NCBI RefSeq assembly: GCF_009908165.1
Contig: NZ_JAAAUC010000006.1
Span: forward strand, 62,001-126,000
Direction of reading: 5' to 3'
Source of the DNA: Frigidibacter albus
GTDB taxonomy: Bacteria > Pseudomonadota > Alphaproteobacteria > Rhodobacterales > Rhodobacteraceae
DNA length: 64,000 bases
Both the position numbers and the translations under genes were made by a program. The notes under the pieces are model-generated. The model worked only from the letters and a program-made list of their open reading frames with translations. It ran no database searches and had not been told where the DNA came from. Shown here piece after piece: positions 23,062-32,012 of this stretch; position 1 is the first letter of the stretch; every line of letters begins with the position of its first letter.

Positions 23062-23191
23062 GGGCAGCGCCCGTCCGCCCCCTCGGGCGGGCGCTTTGCA
23101 ACGTCAGCCCCTAGAAATTCTGGGGGGTATGTTGAACCATAAAGCGCCCAGAACTACCGTTGCTCGCCCACCCGGCGGACGGGCGCCGCCC
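23062..23191 (+). repeat. 130 bp dispersed repeat with 18 bp terminal inverted repeats, copy 2
   Basis: Left end GGGCAGCGCCCGTCCGCC (23062-23079); right end GGCGGACGGGCGCCGCCC (23174-23191), one mismatch from a perfect inverted repeat. Same orientation as copy 1. The shared left flank (CGGAACAAGGCGCTTTAGCGCCGCC, read in two parts around 23037-23061) supplies the end of the preceding kinase gene. Confidence 0.85.
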
Positions 23192-23273
23192 TCGGGCAGT
23201 GCATGTCCAACACCGGGGCTAGGCTTCCCCGCATCGCCCGCCTAACCTGCCGCCAAAGCAGGAGAACGCGCCC

Positions 23274-24182
23274 ATGACCGACACCGCCGACCACGTCACC
23301 ACCCACCAAGCCGAAGACGATGCCCGCAACGAACAGATCCTGATCTGGGTCAATGGCCGCGTCGTGCCCAAGGCGCAGGCGATGGTCAGCGTCTATGATT
23401 CGGGCTTCATGCTGGGCGATGGCGTGTGGGAAGGGATCCGCCTCTATGACGGCACCTGGGCCTTCCTCGATGAGCATATCGAACGCCTGTTCGAGGCGGC
23501 AAAGGCCATCGACCTCGACATCGCCCTGACCCCCGATCAGGTCAAACAGGCGATCTTCGACACGCAAGAAGCCAACGCCATGCAGACTGACGCCCATGCC
23601 CGGCTGATGGTCACCCGCGGCGTCAAGCACCGGCCGTTCCAGCACCCCTCGCTCAGCCGCTCGGGTCCGACGATGGTGATCATCATGGAACACTCGCGCC
23701 CCAAGATCCCGCGCCCGATCCGGCTGGCCACCGTGCCGCACATGCGCGGCCTGCCGATGACGCAGGACCCCAAGCTGAACTCGCATTCCAAGCTGAACTG
23801 CATCCTCGCCTGCATCGCCGCCGAAAAGGCCGGCGCGGACGAGGCGCTGATGCTCGACGTGCATGGCTTCGTGAACACCACCAACGCCTGCAACTTCTTC
23901 ATCGTCCGCAAGGGCGAGGTCTGGACCAGCACTGGCGACTACTGCATGAACGGCATCACCCGCGGCAAGGTCATCCGGCTCTGCCGCGACAACGGCATCC
24001 CGGTGTTCGAGCGGAACTTTAGTCTCGTCGATACCTACTCGGCCGACGAGGCGTTCCTGACCGGCACCTTCGGCGCGCAGACGCCTGTCAGCATGATCGA
24101 CGGGCGGGTGATCGGCAGCGGCGAGATGGGACCGATGACGGAACGGCTCCGCGGTCTCTACAAGGGACTCGTCGCGGCATGA
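23274..24182 (+). CDS. Class IV (fold type IV) PLP aminotransferase, substrate unknown
   Basis: Member of the branched-chain / D-amino-acid aminotransferase family, 302 residues. The PLP-binding Lys is Lys173 in NSHSKLNCIL. Where family members usually carry a Glu that contacts the PLP ring nitrogen (as in VTEGSxSN), this protein reads FVNTTNACNFF, with Thr202 in that position. The glycine-rich phosphate-site motif is present as NGITRGKVI (227-235). It is followed after 52 bp by a sulfotransferase-like gene. Branched-chain aminotransferase would be the default label, but the altered site argues for a different substrate or reaction. Confidence 0.85.
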   Translation: MTDTADHVTTHQAEDDARNEQILIWVNGRVVPKAQAMVSVYDSGFMLGDGVWEGIRLYDGTWAFLDEHIERLFEAAKAIDLDIALTPDQVKQAIFDTQEANAMQTDAHARLMVTRGVKHRPFQHPSLSRSGPTMVIIMEHSRPKIPRPIRLATVPHMRGLPMTQDPKLNSHSKLNCILACIAAEKAGADEALMLDVHGFVNTTNACNFFIVRKGEVWTSTGDYCMNGITRGKVIRLCRDNGIPVFERNFSLVDTYSADEAFLTGTFGAQTPVSMIDGRVIGSGEMGPMTERLRGLYKGLVAA

Positions 24183-24195
24183 TGCAGCAATCGTA

Positions 24196-24233
24196 TGCAT
24201 GGTATCTGCATAACTTCTGCATGGGGTGTGCAT
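24196..24233 (+). repeat. Four TGCAT direct repeats at 11 bp spacing
   Basis: TGCAT begins at 24196, 24207, 24218 and 24229, exactly 11 bp apart, filling the gap between the aminotransferase stop and the sulfotransferase-like start. The last copy overlaps the first possible ATG (24232). The spacing is about one helical turn, as for binding sites lying on one DNA face. Confidence 0.8.
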
Positions 24234-24234
24234 G

Positions 24235-24951
24235 ATGCGGATCGCCATGTGGTCAGGCCCCCGCAACCTCTCGACCGCAATGATGTATGCCTTCGCCGCC
24301 CGCGGCGATTGCGCCGTCTGGGACGAGCCGTTCTATGCCGCCTACCTCGCCGCTACAGGACTAGATCACCCGATGCGGGCGGAGATTCTGGCGGCGCATG
24401 AGGCGGATCCGGTGAAGGTGGCGGCTGCCTGTTCCGGCCCGATTCCGCAGGAACAGAGCCTGTTTTACCAAAAACACATGACCGTCCACATGATCCCGGG
24501 CATCGACCGCGGCTTCATGCGGGGTTGCGTGAACGTCTTCCTGATCCGCCATCCCGCCCGAGTGGTTGCCAGCTACGCCAAGAAGCGCGAGGGGCCGACC
24601 CTGCCCGACATCGGCTTCGTCCAGCAGGCGGAGTTGTTCGATGAGGTGACGGGCTGGCTGGGTCACCCGCCAGTGGTGGTCGACAGTCTCGACATCCGCG
24701 CCAACCCACGGGAAACGCTGGAAAAAATGTGCAGGGCCATCGGCATCCCGTTCACCGAAAAGATGCTGACCTGGCCTGCCGGAGGCCACCCCTCCGACGG
24801 CATCTGGGCCCCGCACTGGTATGGCGCCGTGCATCGCTCCACCGGCTTTGAAGAGCCGGAAGGCCCGCTGCCGGTCCTGTCGCCGGAATATCAGGCGCTG
24901 GCCGATCAGGCGCTGCCGCATTACGAACGGCTCGCGGCTTTCAAGATCTGA
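24235..24951 (+). CDS. Sulfotransferase-like P-loop protein
   Basis: 238-residue protein of the sulfotransferase superfamily; such enzymes transfer sulfate from PAPS to hydroxyl or amine groups. The N-terminal phosphosulfate-binding loop reads WSGPRNLSTAMM (6-17), and a 3'-phosphate-binding RHPARVVASYAKK segment lies near residue 103. ATG 24235 gives the family-type start MRIAMWSGPRN; GTG 24226 and ATG 24232 are alternatives. It probably forms an operon with the preceding aminotransferase. The acceptor is unknown. Confidence 0.78.
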   Translation: MRIAMWSGPRNLSTAMMYAFAARGDCAVWDEPFYAAYLAATGLDHPMRAEILAAHEADPVKVAAACSGPIPQEQSLFYQKHMTVHMIPGIDRGFMRGCVNVFLIRHPARVVASYAKKREGPTLPDIGFVQQAELFDEVTGWLGHPPVVVDSLDIRANPRETLEKMCRAIGIPFTEKMLTWPAGGHPSDGIWAPHWYGAVHRSTGFEEPEGPLPVLSPEYQALADQALPHYERLAAFKI

Positions 24952-24984
24952 AAAGTCGCATTTCCGGCTGGAACAGAGCCTGTT

Positions 24985-25281
24985 TCAGCCGATCAACTTC
25001 GCCAGTTTCATCGCCACCGTCGGATCGCCCGAGACCTTCAGCTTGCCCGTCACCACCCCCGTCATCGGGTTCAGCTTGCCGGTCAGCAGCTTGACCAGGT
25101 TGTCCTCGGTGATCTTGATCGTGCAATCCGCCGCCCGGTCGTCCCGGCTCGCCGTGCCATCCGCCAGCACGATCACCCCCGCCTCGCCGCAATCGAATTT
25201 CAATGATCCCGAGAACGGGGTCACCGCCAGTTTCTCGCGCATCTTCTCGGTGATCCTGTCCAGTGCCATGCCTGCCCCCAT
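24985..25281 (-). CDS. SCP2 sterol-binding domain protein
   Basis: Small (98 residues; 94 if started at the inner ATG, 25269) SCP-2 fold protein with a hydrophobic lipid-binding cavity. The family pattern is visible: an amphipathic N-terminal helix, FDCGEAGVIVLADG, then DCTIKITEDNLVKLLTGKLNPMTGVVTGKLKVSGD. Family members bind or carry lipids and acyl-CoAs; the bacterial role is unclear. It is convergent with the sulfotransferase-like gene (33 bp gap) and downstream of argG on the same strand. Confidence 0.88.
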   Translation of the reverse strand: MGAGMALDRITEKMREKLAVTPFSGSLKFDCGEAGVIVLADGTASRDDRAADCTIKITEDNLVKLLTGKLNPMTGVVTGKLKVSGDPTVAMKLAKLIG

Positions 25282-25357
25282 GCTGCTTGGGGCACCCTGC
25301 TGCGGGGCCGGAAAGGCGGCAAGTGTGCCGCTGCGTCACAAATCTTCACGGCACGAG

Positions 25358-25386
25358 AAAGGGCGGCACCCGTGAAGGTGCCGCCC
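25358..25386 (-). terminator. Terminator after argG
   Basis: 10 bp perfect stem (25361-25370 with 25377-25386) and a 6 nt loop, 22 bp past the argG stop. On the minus strand the stem is followed by TTTCTCG, a modest T-tract. Confidence 0.65.
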
Positions 25387-25408
25387 CTAACCCGTTGCCG
25401 CAATTGGC

Positions 25409-26632
<1,224 letters not shown>

Positions 26633-26748
26633 CAGGGCGGCTCCATCGCATTGGGTCAACTGACACGCGGGCGTAGTCGGTTTTTCCCTGTGCGACAAGG
26701 CCCGCGCTTGGGCGAGGCTTCGGCAAATTGTATCGGGCGCAATGCCGG

Positions 26749-26769
26749 ATCGGGCTTGCCAAGCCCGAT
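26749..26769. promoter_or_regulatory. 21 bp palindrome upstream of ilvA
   Basis: ATCGGGCTTG (26749-26758) and its exact complement (26760-26769) flank a single base. It lies 21 bp before the ilvA ATG in the argG-ilvA divergent gap. It could be an operator for a dimeric regulator or a hairpin in the ilvA 5' leader. Confidence 0.5.
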
Positions 26770-26790
26770 TGGCGGCGGCAGGACTGGCGA

Positions 26791-28038
26791 ATGACCGATT
26801 TTCCCCAAAATGCCCGCCAAGCCACGGCAGCCCTGCGCGACCTGTTTGACCCGACCCCCCTGCAGCGGAACGACTTTCTGTCGGCCCGCTACGGTGCCGA
26901 GATCTGGCTGAAGCGCGAGGATCTGACGCCGGTGCGCAGCTACAAGCTGCGCGGCGCCTTTACCGCGATGCGCAAGGTCCGCGATGCGCAGCCGGGGCAG
27001 GGGCATTTCGTCTGCGCCAGCGCCGGCAACCATGCGCAGGGCATGGCCTTTGCCTGCCGGCATTTTGGCGTGCAGGGCACCATCTTCATGCCGGTGACCA
27101 CGCCGCAGCAGAAGATCGACAAGACCCGCGCCTTTGGCGGCGACAAGGTGCAGATCGTGCTGACGGGGGACTATTTCGACCAGACGCTGGCCTCGGCGCA
27201 GGCGTTCTGCGCGCAGGCGGGGGCGCATTTCCTCGCGCCCTTCGATGATGAGGATGTGATCCTCGGCCAGGCCTCGGTCGCGGTGGAGATGATGGAGCAG
27301 CTTGGCCGCGCGCCCGATCTGGTGGTGCTGCCGGTCGGTGGCGGCGGGCTGGCCGCGGGGGTGACCAGCTACCTGCGCGAGGTGGCGCCAGAGGTGGACT
27401 ATCGGTTCGTGGAGCCGCTTGGCGGGGCCAGCCTGATGGCGGCGCTGCAGGCCGGAGAGCCGGTGACGCTGAAGCGCGTGAACAGCTTCGTCGATGGCGC
27501 GGCGGTGGCGCGCATCGGCGCGCGCACCTTTGCGCGGCTGGCCTGGGCGCGCCCGGATCAGGTGCTGCTGGCGCCGGAGGACCGGATCTGCGGCACGATG
27601 CTGGAGATGCTGAATGTCGAGGGGATCGTGCTGGAACCTGCAGGCGCGCTGTCGGTCGATGTGCTGCCGCTGCTGGCCGATCAGATCAAGGGCAAGACGG
27701 TGGTCTGCGTCACCTCTGGCGGGAACTTCGATTTCGAGCGTCTGCCCGAGGTGAAGGAGCGCGCGCAACGCTTTGCGGGGCTGAAGAAATACTTCATCCT
27801 GCGGATGCCGCAGCGCCCCGGCGCCCTGCGCGAGTTTCTGGAGATGCTCGGCCCCGACGACGATATCGCCCGCTTCGAATACCTGAAGAAATCGGCGCGC
27901 AACTTCGGCTCGGTCCTGATCGGGATCGAGACGAAGCAGGCCGACAGCTTTGGCCGGCTGACGGCACAGCTGGATGCGGCCGGCTTCGCCTATCGGGACA
28001 TTACCGATGACGAAGCCTTGGCCGAGTTCCTGATCTAG
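26791..28038 (+). CDS. ilvA: Threonine ammonia-lyase (threonine dehydratase)
   Basis: PLP enzyme that deaminates threonine to 2-oxobutanoate, first step of isoleucine synthesis. The PLP Lys52 is in RSYKLRGAF, with SAGNHAQG near 86 and the phosphate-binding GGGGLAAG near 185. 415 residues with a single C-terminal ACT-like regulatory domain (about 330-415), the shorter of the two biosynthetic forms. ATG 26791 has CAGGA upstream; an in-frame ATG at 26728 adds 21 non-conserved residues. The 3' end overlaps the convergent Hpt gene by 4 bp. Confidence 0.93.
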   Translation: MTDFPQNARQATAALRDLFDPTPLQRNDFLSARYGAEIWLKREDLTPVRSYKLRGAFTAMRKVRDAQPGQGHFVCASAGNHAQGMAFACRHFGVQGTIFMPVTTPQQKIDKTRAFGGDKVQIVLTGDYFDQTLASAQAFCAQAGAHFLAPFDDEDVILGQASVAVEMMEQLGRAPDLVVLPVGGGGLAAGVTSYLREVAPEVDYRFVEPLGGASLMAALQAGEPVTLKRVNSFVDGAAVARIGARTFARLAWARPDQVLLAPEDRICGTMLEMLNVEGIVLEPAGALSVDVLPLLADQIKGKTVVCVTSGGNFDFERLPEVKERAQRFAGLKKYFILRMPQRPGALREFLEMLGPDDDIARFEYLKKSARNFGSVLIGIETKQADSFGRLTAQLDAAGFAYRDITDDEALAEFLI

Positions 28039-28388
28039 GCTGCGGCGCTGCGCCCTTCGGTGCTGCAAAACTCGCCGAGCCGCGCCATGAACTCCTGCCG
28101 CGAAGCGCCGTAGCAGGCAAGGATCGCCGCAATGTCGATCTCGGCCCCGCGTCCGGCCGCGGCCTTGCGCTCGCCATCCTGGCACAGCGCGCCAAAGGCG
28201 GCGAAGCCGAGGTTCCAGGCGCTGCCCTTCAGGAAATGCAGGTCATCCTCGAACTTTTCCGGGTTGGGCGCGGTGCCAAGGCGCATCACCACGCCCTCCA
28301 CCTCATCCAGGAACAGGTCGACAACCTCGCCGAACCCGTCCTCGCCAATTTCAGAGCGCAATTCCACCACTCGATCCCAATCGATCAT
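28035..28388 (-). CDS. Hpt (histidine phosphotransfer) domain protein
   Basis: 117-residue single-domain Hpt protein that would relay phosphoryl groups between receiver domains. The phosphorylatable His51 lies in DDLHFLKGSAWNLGF, the classic HxLKGSA motif. ATG 28388 gives the compact Hpt fold; an upstream in-frame ATG at 28496 runs through the regulatory gap. Divergent from a receiver-PP2C phosphatase 133 bp away, which is its likely partner. Confidence 0.88.
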   Translation of the reverse strand: MIDWDRVVELRSEIGEDGFGEVVDLFLDEVEGVVMRLGTAPNPEKFEDDLHFLKGSAWNLGFAAFGALCQDGERKAAAGRGAEIDIAAILACYGASRQEFMARLGEFCSTEGRSAAA

Positions 28389-28444
28389 CCCACACCTCAC
28401 CCAATGATGCCCCACACACCAAGGGCCACCATGCTCCGGGGCGT

Positions 28445-28459
28445 TTAACGGGCGGTTAA
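28445..28459. promoter_or_regulatory. CtrA-type binding site between Hpt and receiver-PP2C genes
   Basis: TTAA-N7-TTAA (28445-28448 and 28456-28459), the full CtrA consensus of alphaproteobacteria, in the divergent gap. A second TTAA-containing inverted repeat, TTAACGC-N6-GCGTTAA, lies at 28503-28522 and runs into the start codon of the phosphatase gene. Confidence 0.6.
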
Positions 28460-28521
28460 TCGGGCAAGGCTGCATCTGCTGCATTTGCGTCTTCACCCCC
28501 CCTTAACGCAGCACAGCGTTA

Positions 28522-29835
28522 ATGGCGCGATCCGGGGAGGAGCCGCTGGCATTGGAGTTGCCCCATCAGATGCAGATCCCGGGGCCCAGCGGTCCCAGTT
28601 CCGGCGCGGTGCGCCGGGTGCTGGTCGTCGATGACAGCAAGATGCAGCGCCGTATCCTGTCGGCCACGCTCGCCCGCGCGGGATATGAGGTGATCGAAGC
28701 GGCCTCTGGCGCCGAGGCGCTGGAGATTGCGGCGCGGCTGGTGCCCGACCTGATCCTGTCGGACTGGATGATGCCGGGGATGGACGGGCTGCAGTTCTGC
28801 CGTGCCTTCCGGGCGCAGATGCACGGCCGCTATGTCTATTTCATCCTGCTGACCTCGAAGACCGAAACCACCGACGTGGCAGAAGGGCTGCAATCGGGGG
28901 CGGATGATTTCCTGACCAAGCCGGTGAACGGGCAGGAACTGCGGGCGCGGATCGCCGCGGGCGAGCGGATCCTGCGCATGGAACGCGAGCTGAATGAGAA
29001 GAACCGGCTGGTGTCCTCGACGCTTGGCGCGCTGCAATCGCTCTACGACTCGCTCGACCGCGACCTGATGGAGGCGCGCAAGCTGCAGCAAAGCCTTGTG
29101 CGCGAACGCCATCGGAGCTTTGGCAATGCCGAGGTGTCGCTGCTGCTGCGCCCCTCGGGCCATGTGGGGGGCGATCTGGTCGGCTTCTTCCCGATCAACG
29201 CGCGCCGGGTCGGGCTGTTCTCGATCGACGTGTCGGGGCATGGCATCACTTCGGCGCTGATGACGGCGCGGCTGGCGGGGCTGCTGTCGGGCACCTCGCC
29301 GGAACAGAACGTGGCGCTGGTGCTGTCGGATTTCGGCATCTACGACGCCCGCCCTCCGGCCGAGGTGGCCGCGCATCTGAACCGCGTGCTGCTGGAGGAG
29401 ATGGATACCGAAAGCTATTTCACCCTGCTTTACGCAGATGTGGATCTGATCTCGGGGCAGGTGGCGCTGGTGCAGGCCGGGCACCCGCACCCGGCGATCC
29501 AGCGCGCCTGCGGGCGCATCGAGTATCTTGGCGCCGGTGGCCTTCCGGTCGGGCTGTTGGAGGGGGCGGCCTATCAGGACTTCACCGCCACTCTGCGCCC
29601 CGGCGACCGGCTGCTTCTGGCCTCGGACGGGATCACCGAGGCGGTGAATGCCGAGCGGGTGCAGCTGGAAGAGGCGGGGCTATCGCGCCTGATGGCGCGC
29701 AATGCCGGGCTTGGCGGCCCCGCATTCCTCGAGGCGCTTGTATGGGATCTGGAGGCGTTTACCGGCGGCGAGTTCACCGATGACGTGTCGGCGGTCTTCT
29801 TCGAGTTTCACGGCGCCAAGGAAAATGTGGGCTAG
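28522..29835 (+). CDS. Receiver-PP2C (SpoIIE-type) serine phosphatase, RbaY-like
   Basis: 437 residues. A receiver domain (about 31-145) has acidic Asp37/Asp38, phospho-acceptor Asp81 (LSDWMMPGMDG), Thr111 and Lys133; a helical linker spans about 150-195; a SpoIIE-type PP2C domain (about 210-432) has metal Asp pairs in VGGDLVGFF, SIDVSGHG and LASDGITEA. Such proteins dephosphorylate anti-sigma antagonists in partner-switching systems. The closest known architecture is Rhodobacter RbaY, which acts with RbaV/RbaW on gene-transfer-agent and stress genes. ATG 28522 has no clear ribosome site; ATG 28570 is an alternative. Confidence 0.85.
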   Translation: MARSGEEPLALELPHQMQIPGPSGPSSGAVRRVLVVDDSKMQRRILSATLARAGYEVIEAASGAEALEIAARLVPDLILSDWMMPGMDGLQFCRAFRAQMHGRYVYFILLTSKTETTDVAEGLQSGADDFLTKPVNGQELRARIAAGERILRMERELNEKNRLVSSTLGALQSLYDSLDRDLMEARKLQQSLVRERHRSFGNAEVSLLLRPSGHVGGDLVGFFPINARRVGLFSIDVSGHGITSALMTARLAGLLSGTSPEQNVALVLSDFGIYDARPPAEVAAHLNRVLLEEMDTESYFTLLYADVDLISGQVALVQAGHPHPAIQRACGRIEYLGAGGLPVGLLEGAAYQDFTATLRPGDRLLLASDGITEAVNAERVQLEEAGLSRLMARNAGLGGPAFLEALVWDLEAFTGGEFTDDVSAVFFEFHGAKENVG

Positions 29836-29841
29836 CCGGGC

Positions 29842-30285
29842 TCAGCCCCGGGCCATCGCCTCCATCAGGAAATGCCGGTCGCCGTCATTCCCCAGATGCG
29901 CCGCCGCATCCGCCGCGGACATCCAGACCGCGCTGTGTCCTGGCTCGCTTGGCGGCCCCAGCGGGCGCACCGGCCGCGCCAGATAGACGGTGCAGAGCTT
30001 CTCGGCCCAAAGCTCGTATTCCGGCATGTAGGTGAAGCGCCGGAACGCCCCCAGCCGGCGGGCCCCAGCGAGGGTCCAGCCGGTCTCCTCCAGCACCTCG
30101 CGGTGCAGGGCGCGCAGGGGATGCTCGCCCGGATCGATCCCGCCACCGGGCAGCTGAAACTCCGGCACCGGGGCGGATTGATGGGTCAGCAGCACCTCGC
30201 CGTCCAGCGCCAGCACCGCATAGACCCCGGGCCGCCGCGTGTAGCGTTGCCCGGCTTTCGGCGGCTCGCCCACCCGTCTGATCAT
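29842..30285 (-). CDS. Nudix hydrolase
   Basis: 147-residue Nudix enzyme; the complete box GGGIDPGEHPLRALHREVLEETGW (given in part: G-x5-E-x7-REVLEETG) lies near residues 54-76. Nudix enzymes hydrolyse nucleoside diphosphates linked to another group; the substrate is not evident. ATG 30285 gives MIRRVGEPPKAGQRY; the open frame continues 108 bp upstream without similarity. Convergent with the phosphatase gene (6 bp gap) and divergent from hslO. Confidence 0.85.
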   Translation of the reverse strand: MIRRVGEPPKAGQRYTRRPGVYAVLALDGEVLLTHQSAPVPEFQLPGGGIDPGEHPLRALHREVLEETGWTLAGARRLGAFRRFTYMPEYELWAEKLCTVYLARPVRPLGPPSEPGHSAVWMSAADAAAHLGNDGDRHFLMEAMARG

Positions 30286-30385
30286 GGCATACCCCTTGGT
30301 CCAAGCGTTGCCGCGCCTATATGATCGCGGTATGCCAAGGCGCAAGCGCCAAGAAAACCACAAAGACTCCCCCGAAGGATACCCC

Positions 30386-31390
30386 ATGACCACGCTGTCG
30401 CAGATCGCCTGGGACGATACCGTCCTGCCGTTTCAACTCGACAAGGCCGATATCCGTGGCCGTGTCGCGCGGCTGGATGGCGTCCTGGAAAATGTCCTCA
30501 AGCAGCACAACTACCCCGCGGCGATCGAGGCGCTGGTGGCGGAAGCAGCATTGCTGACCGCGATGATCGGCCAGACCATCAGCTTGCGCTGGAAGCTGTC
30601 GCTGCAGATCCGCGGTGACGGGCCGGCCCGGATCATCGCCACCGATTACTACGGCCCTACGGCCGAGGGAGAGCCGGCGCGGATCCGTGCCTGGGCCAGC
30701 TATGATGCTGACCGGCTGGTGGAGGGCGTGCGGCCGTTCGACCTGATCGGCAAGGGCTATTTCGCGGTGCTGATCGACCAGGGCGAAGGCACCGTGCCCT
30801 ATCAGGGCCTGACCCCGATTGCCGGCGACTCGCTGTCGGACTGCGCCGAGGCGTATTTCGCGCAGTCTGAACAGCTGCCGACGCGCTTTGCGCTGTCCTA
30901 TGGACGCTCCACCATGGCGGGTCGCTCCGAGCGTTGGCGGGCGGGCGGCGTGATGTTGCAGCATATGCCCAAGGCCTCGCCCTTCGTCGCGCTGGAAGGC
31001 GGCAGCGGCGAGGGCGGGCTGCTGTCGGCTTCCGATCTGCTGGATGGGGATGAGGGCGAGAACTGGACCCGCGCCAACCTGCTGCTCGACACGGTCGAGG
31101 AGCTGGAGCTGATCGGCCCGACCGTGCAGCCGACCGACCTGCTGGTGCGGCTGTTCCATGACGAAGGGACCCGCGTCTACGATCCGCAGCGGGTGGAGTT
31201 CGGCTGCACCTGCTCGGCCCAGAAGGTCCGGCAGAGCCTGTCGATCTACTCGGCCAAGGACATCCGCTACATGACGACGCCCGAAGGCACCGTCACTGCC
31301 GATTGCCAGTTCTGCGGCGCGCATTACGTGCTGGACCCAGAGACGCTGGGGTTCGAGGCGACGCGCAGGCCGGAGGGTGACGATGCCTGA
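30386..31390 (+). CDS. hslO: Redox-regulated chaperone Hsp33
   Basis: Holdase chaperone switched on by oxidation and unfolding. The zinc-binding redox switch is complete: C274-x-C276 (FGCTCS) and C307-x2-C310 (DCQFCGAHY). 334 residues, slightly longer than E. coli Hsp33 (292). ATG 30386 is chosen from the conserved N-terminus DDTVLPFQLDKADIRGRVARL (quoted in part as family-like) and because the upstream 34 codons shadow the divergent Nudix gene. The 3' end overlaps the next Nudix gene by 8 bp. Confidence 0.95.
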   Translation: MTTLSQIAWDDTVLPFQLDKADIRGRVARLDGVLENVLKQHNYPAAIEALVAEAALLTAMIGQTISLRWKLSLQIRGDGPARIIATDYYGPTAEGEPARIRAWASYDADRLVEGVRPFDLIGKGYFAVLIDQGEGTVPYQGLTPIAGDSLSDCAEAYFAQSEQLPTRFALSYGRSTMAGRSERWRAGGVMLQHMPKASPFVALEGGSGEGGLLSASDLLDGDEGENWTRANLLLDTVEELELIGPTVQPTDLLVRLFHDEGTRVYDPQRVEFGCTCSAQKVRQSLSIYSAKDIRYMTTPEGTVTADCQFCGAHYVLDPETLGFEATRRPEGDDA

Positions 31391-32012
31391 TACGCTGGCC
31401 CCCCGTGACCCGCTGGCCCCGGTGATCCGGGCGCTGGCGCGTCCGGGCCGGCCCTCGTCCGACTATGATCTGGCCCGCGGCATCACCTTGCCCGCGGGCC
31501 GGGTGCTGCGCGCCGCCGGGGTGCTGGTGGCATTCCAGCAGGGCGCGCATGGGCCAGAGGTGGTGCTGACCAAACGCTCCTCGCGGCTCAAGCACCATCC
31601 GGGGCAGATCGCCTTTCCGGGCGGCAAGGTCGATCCGGGCGATTCCGATCCGGTGGCCGCGGCCTTGCGCGAGGCGGAGGAAGAGGTGGGGCTGTCCCGG
31701 GGCAGCGTCGAGGTTCTGGGTGTGATGCCGGCGCATGAGACGGTGACCGGCTTCGTGGTGACGCCGGTTCTGGCGCGCATCCGCGGGGGATTCGTGCCGG
31801 TGCCGGAGGCGGGCGAGGTCGAAGAAGTCTTCACCGTGCCGCTGTCGCATGTCAGCGACCCCTCGCGCTACCGGATCGCACATCGGCAATGGCTGGGCGT
31901 GCCACGGCCCTATTGGGTCGCCCCCTACGGCCCCTATTACATCTGGGGCGCGACCGCGCGTATGCTGAAAGCGCTGGCGGATCGGATGGCCGAAGATGCG
32001 GATCACGGATGA
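31383..32012 (+). CDS. CoA pyrophosphatase (NudL-type Nudix)
   Basis: 209-residue Nudix hydrolase of the CoA-pyrophosphatase group. The CoA-specific upstream motif LKHHPGQIAFPGG precedes the Nudix box (GGKVDPGDSDPVAAALREAE, continuing EEVGL). It likely splits CoA into 4'-phosphopantetheine and 3',5'-ADP. ATG 31383 overlaps hslO by 8 bp; a GTG at 31377 is also possible. The 3' end overlaps the cca gene by 17 bp. Confidence 0.9.
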   Translation: MPDTLAPRDPLAPVIRALARPGRPSSDYDLARGITLPAGRVLRAAGVLVAFQQGAHGPEVVLTKRSSRLKHHPGQIAFPGGKVDPGDSDPVAAALREAEEEVGLSRGSVEVLGVMPAHETVTGFVVTPVLARIRGGFVPVPEAGEVEEVFTVPLSHVSDPSRYRIAHRQWLGVPRPYWVAPYGPYYIWGATARMLKALADRMAEDADHG

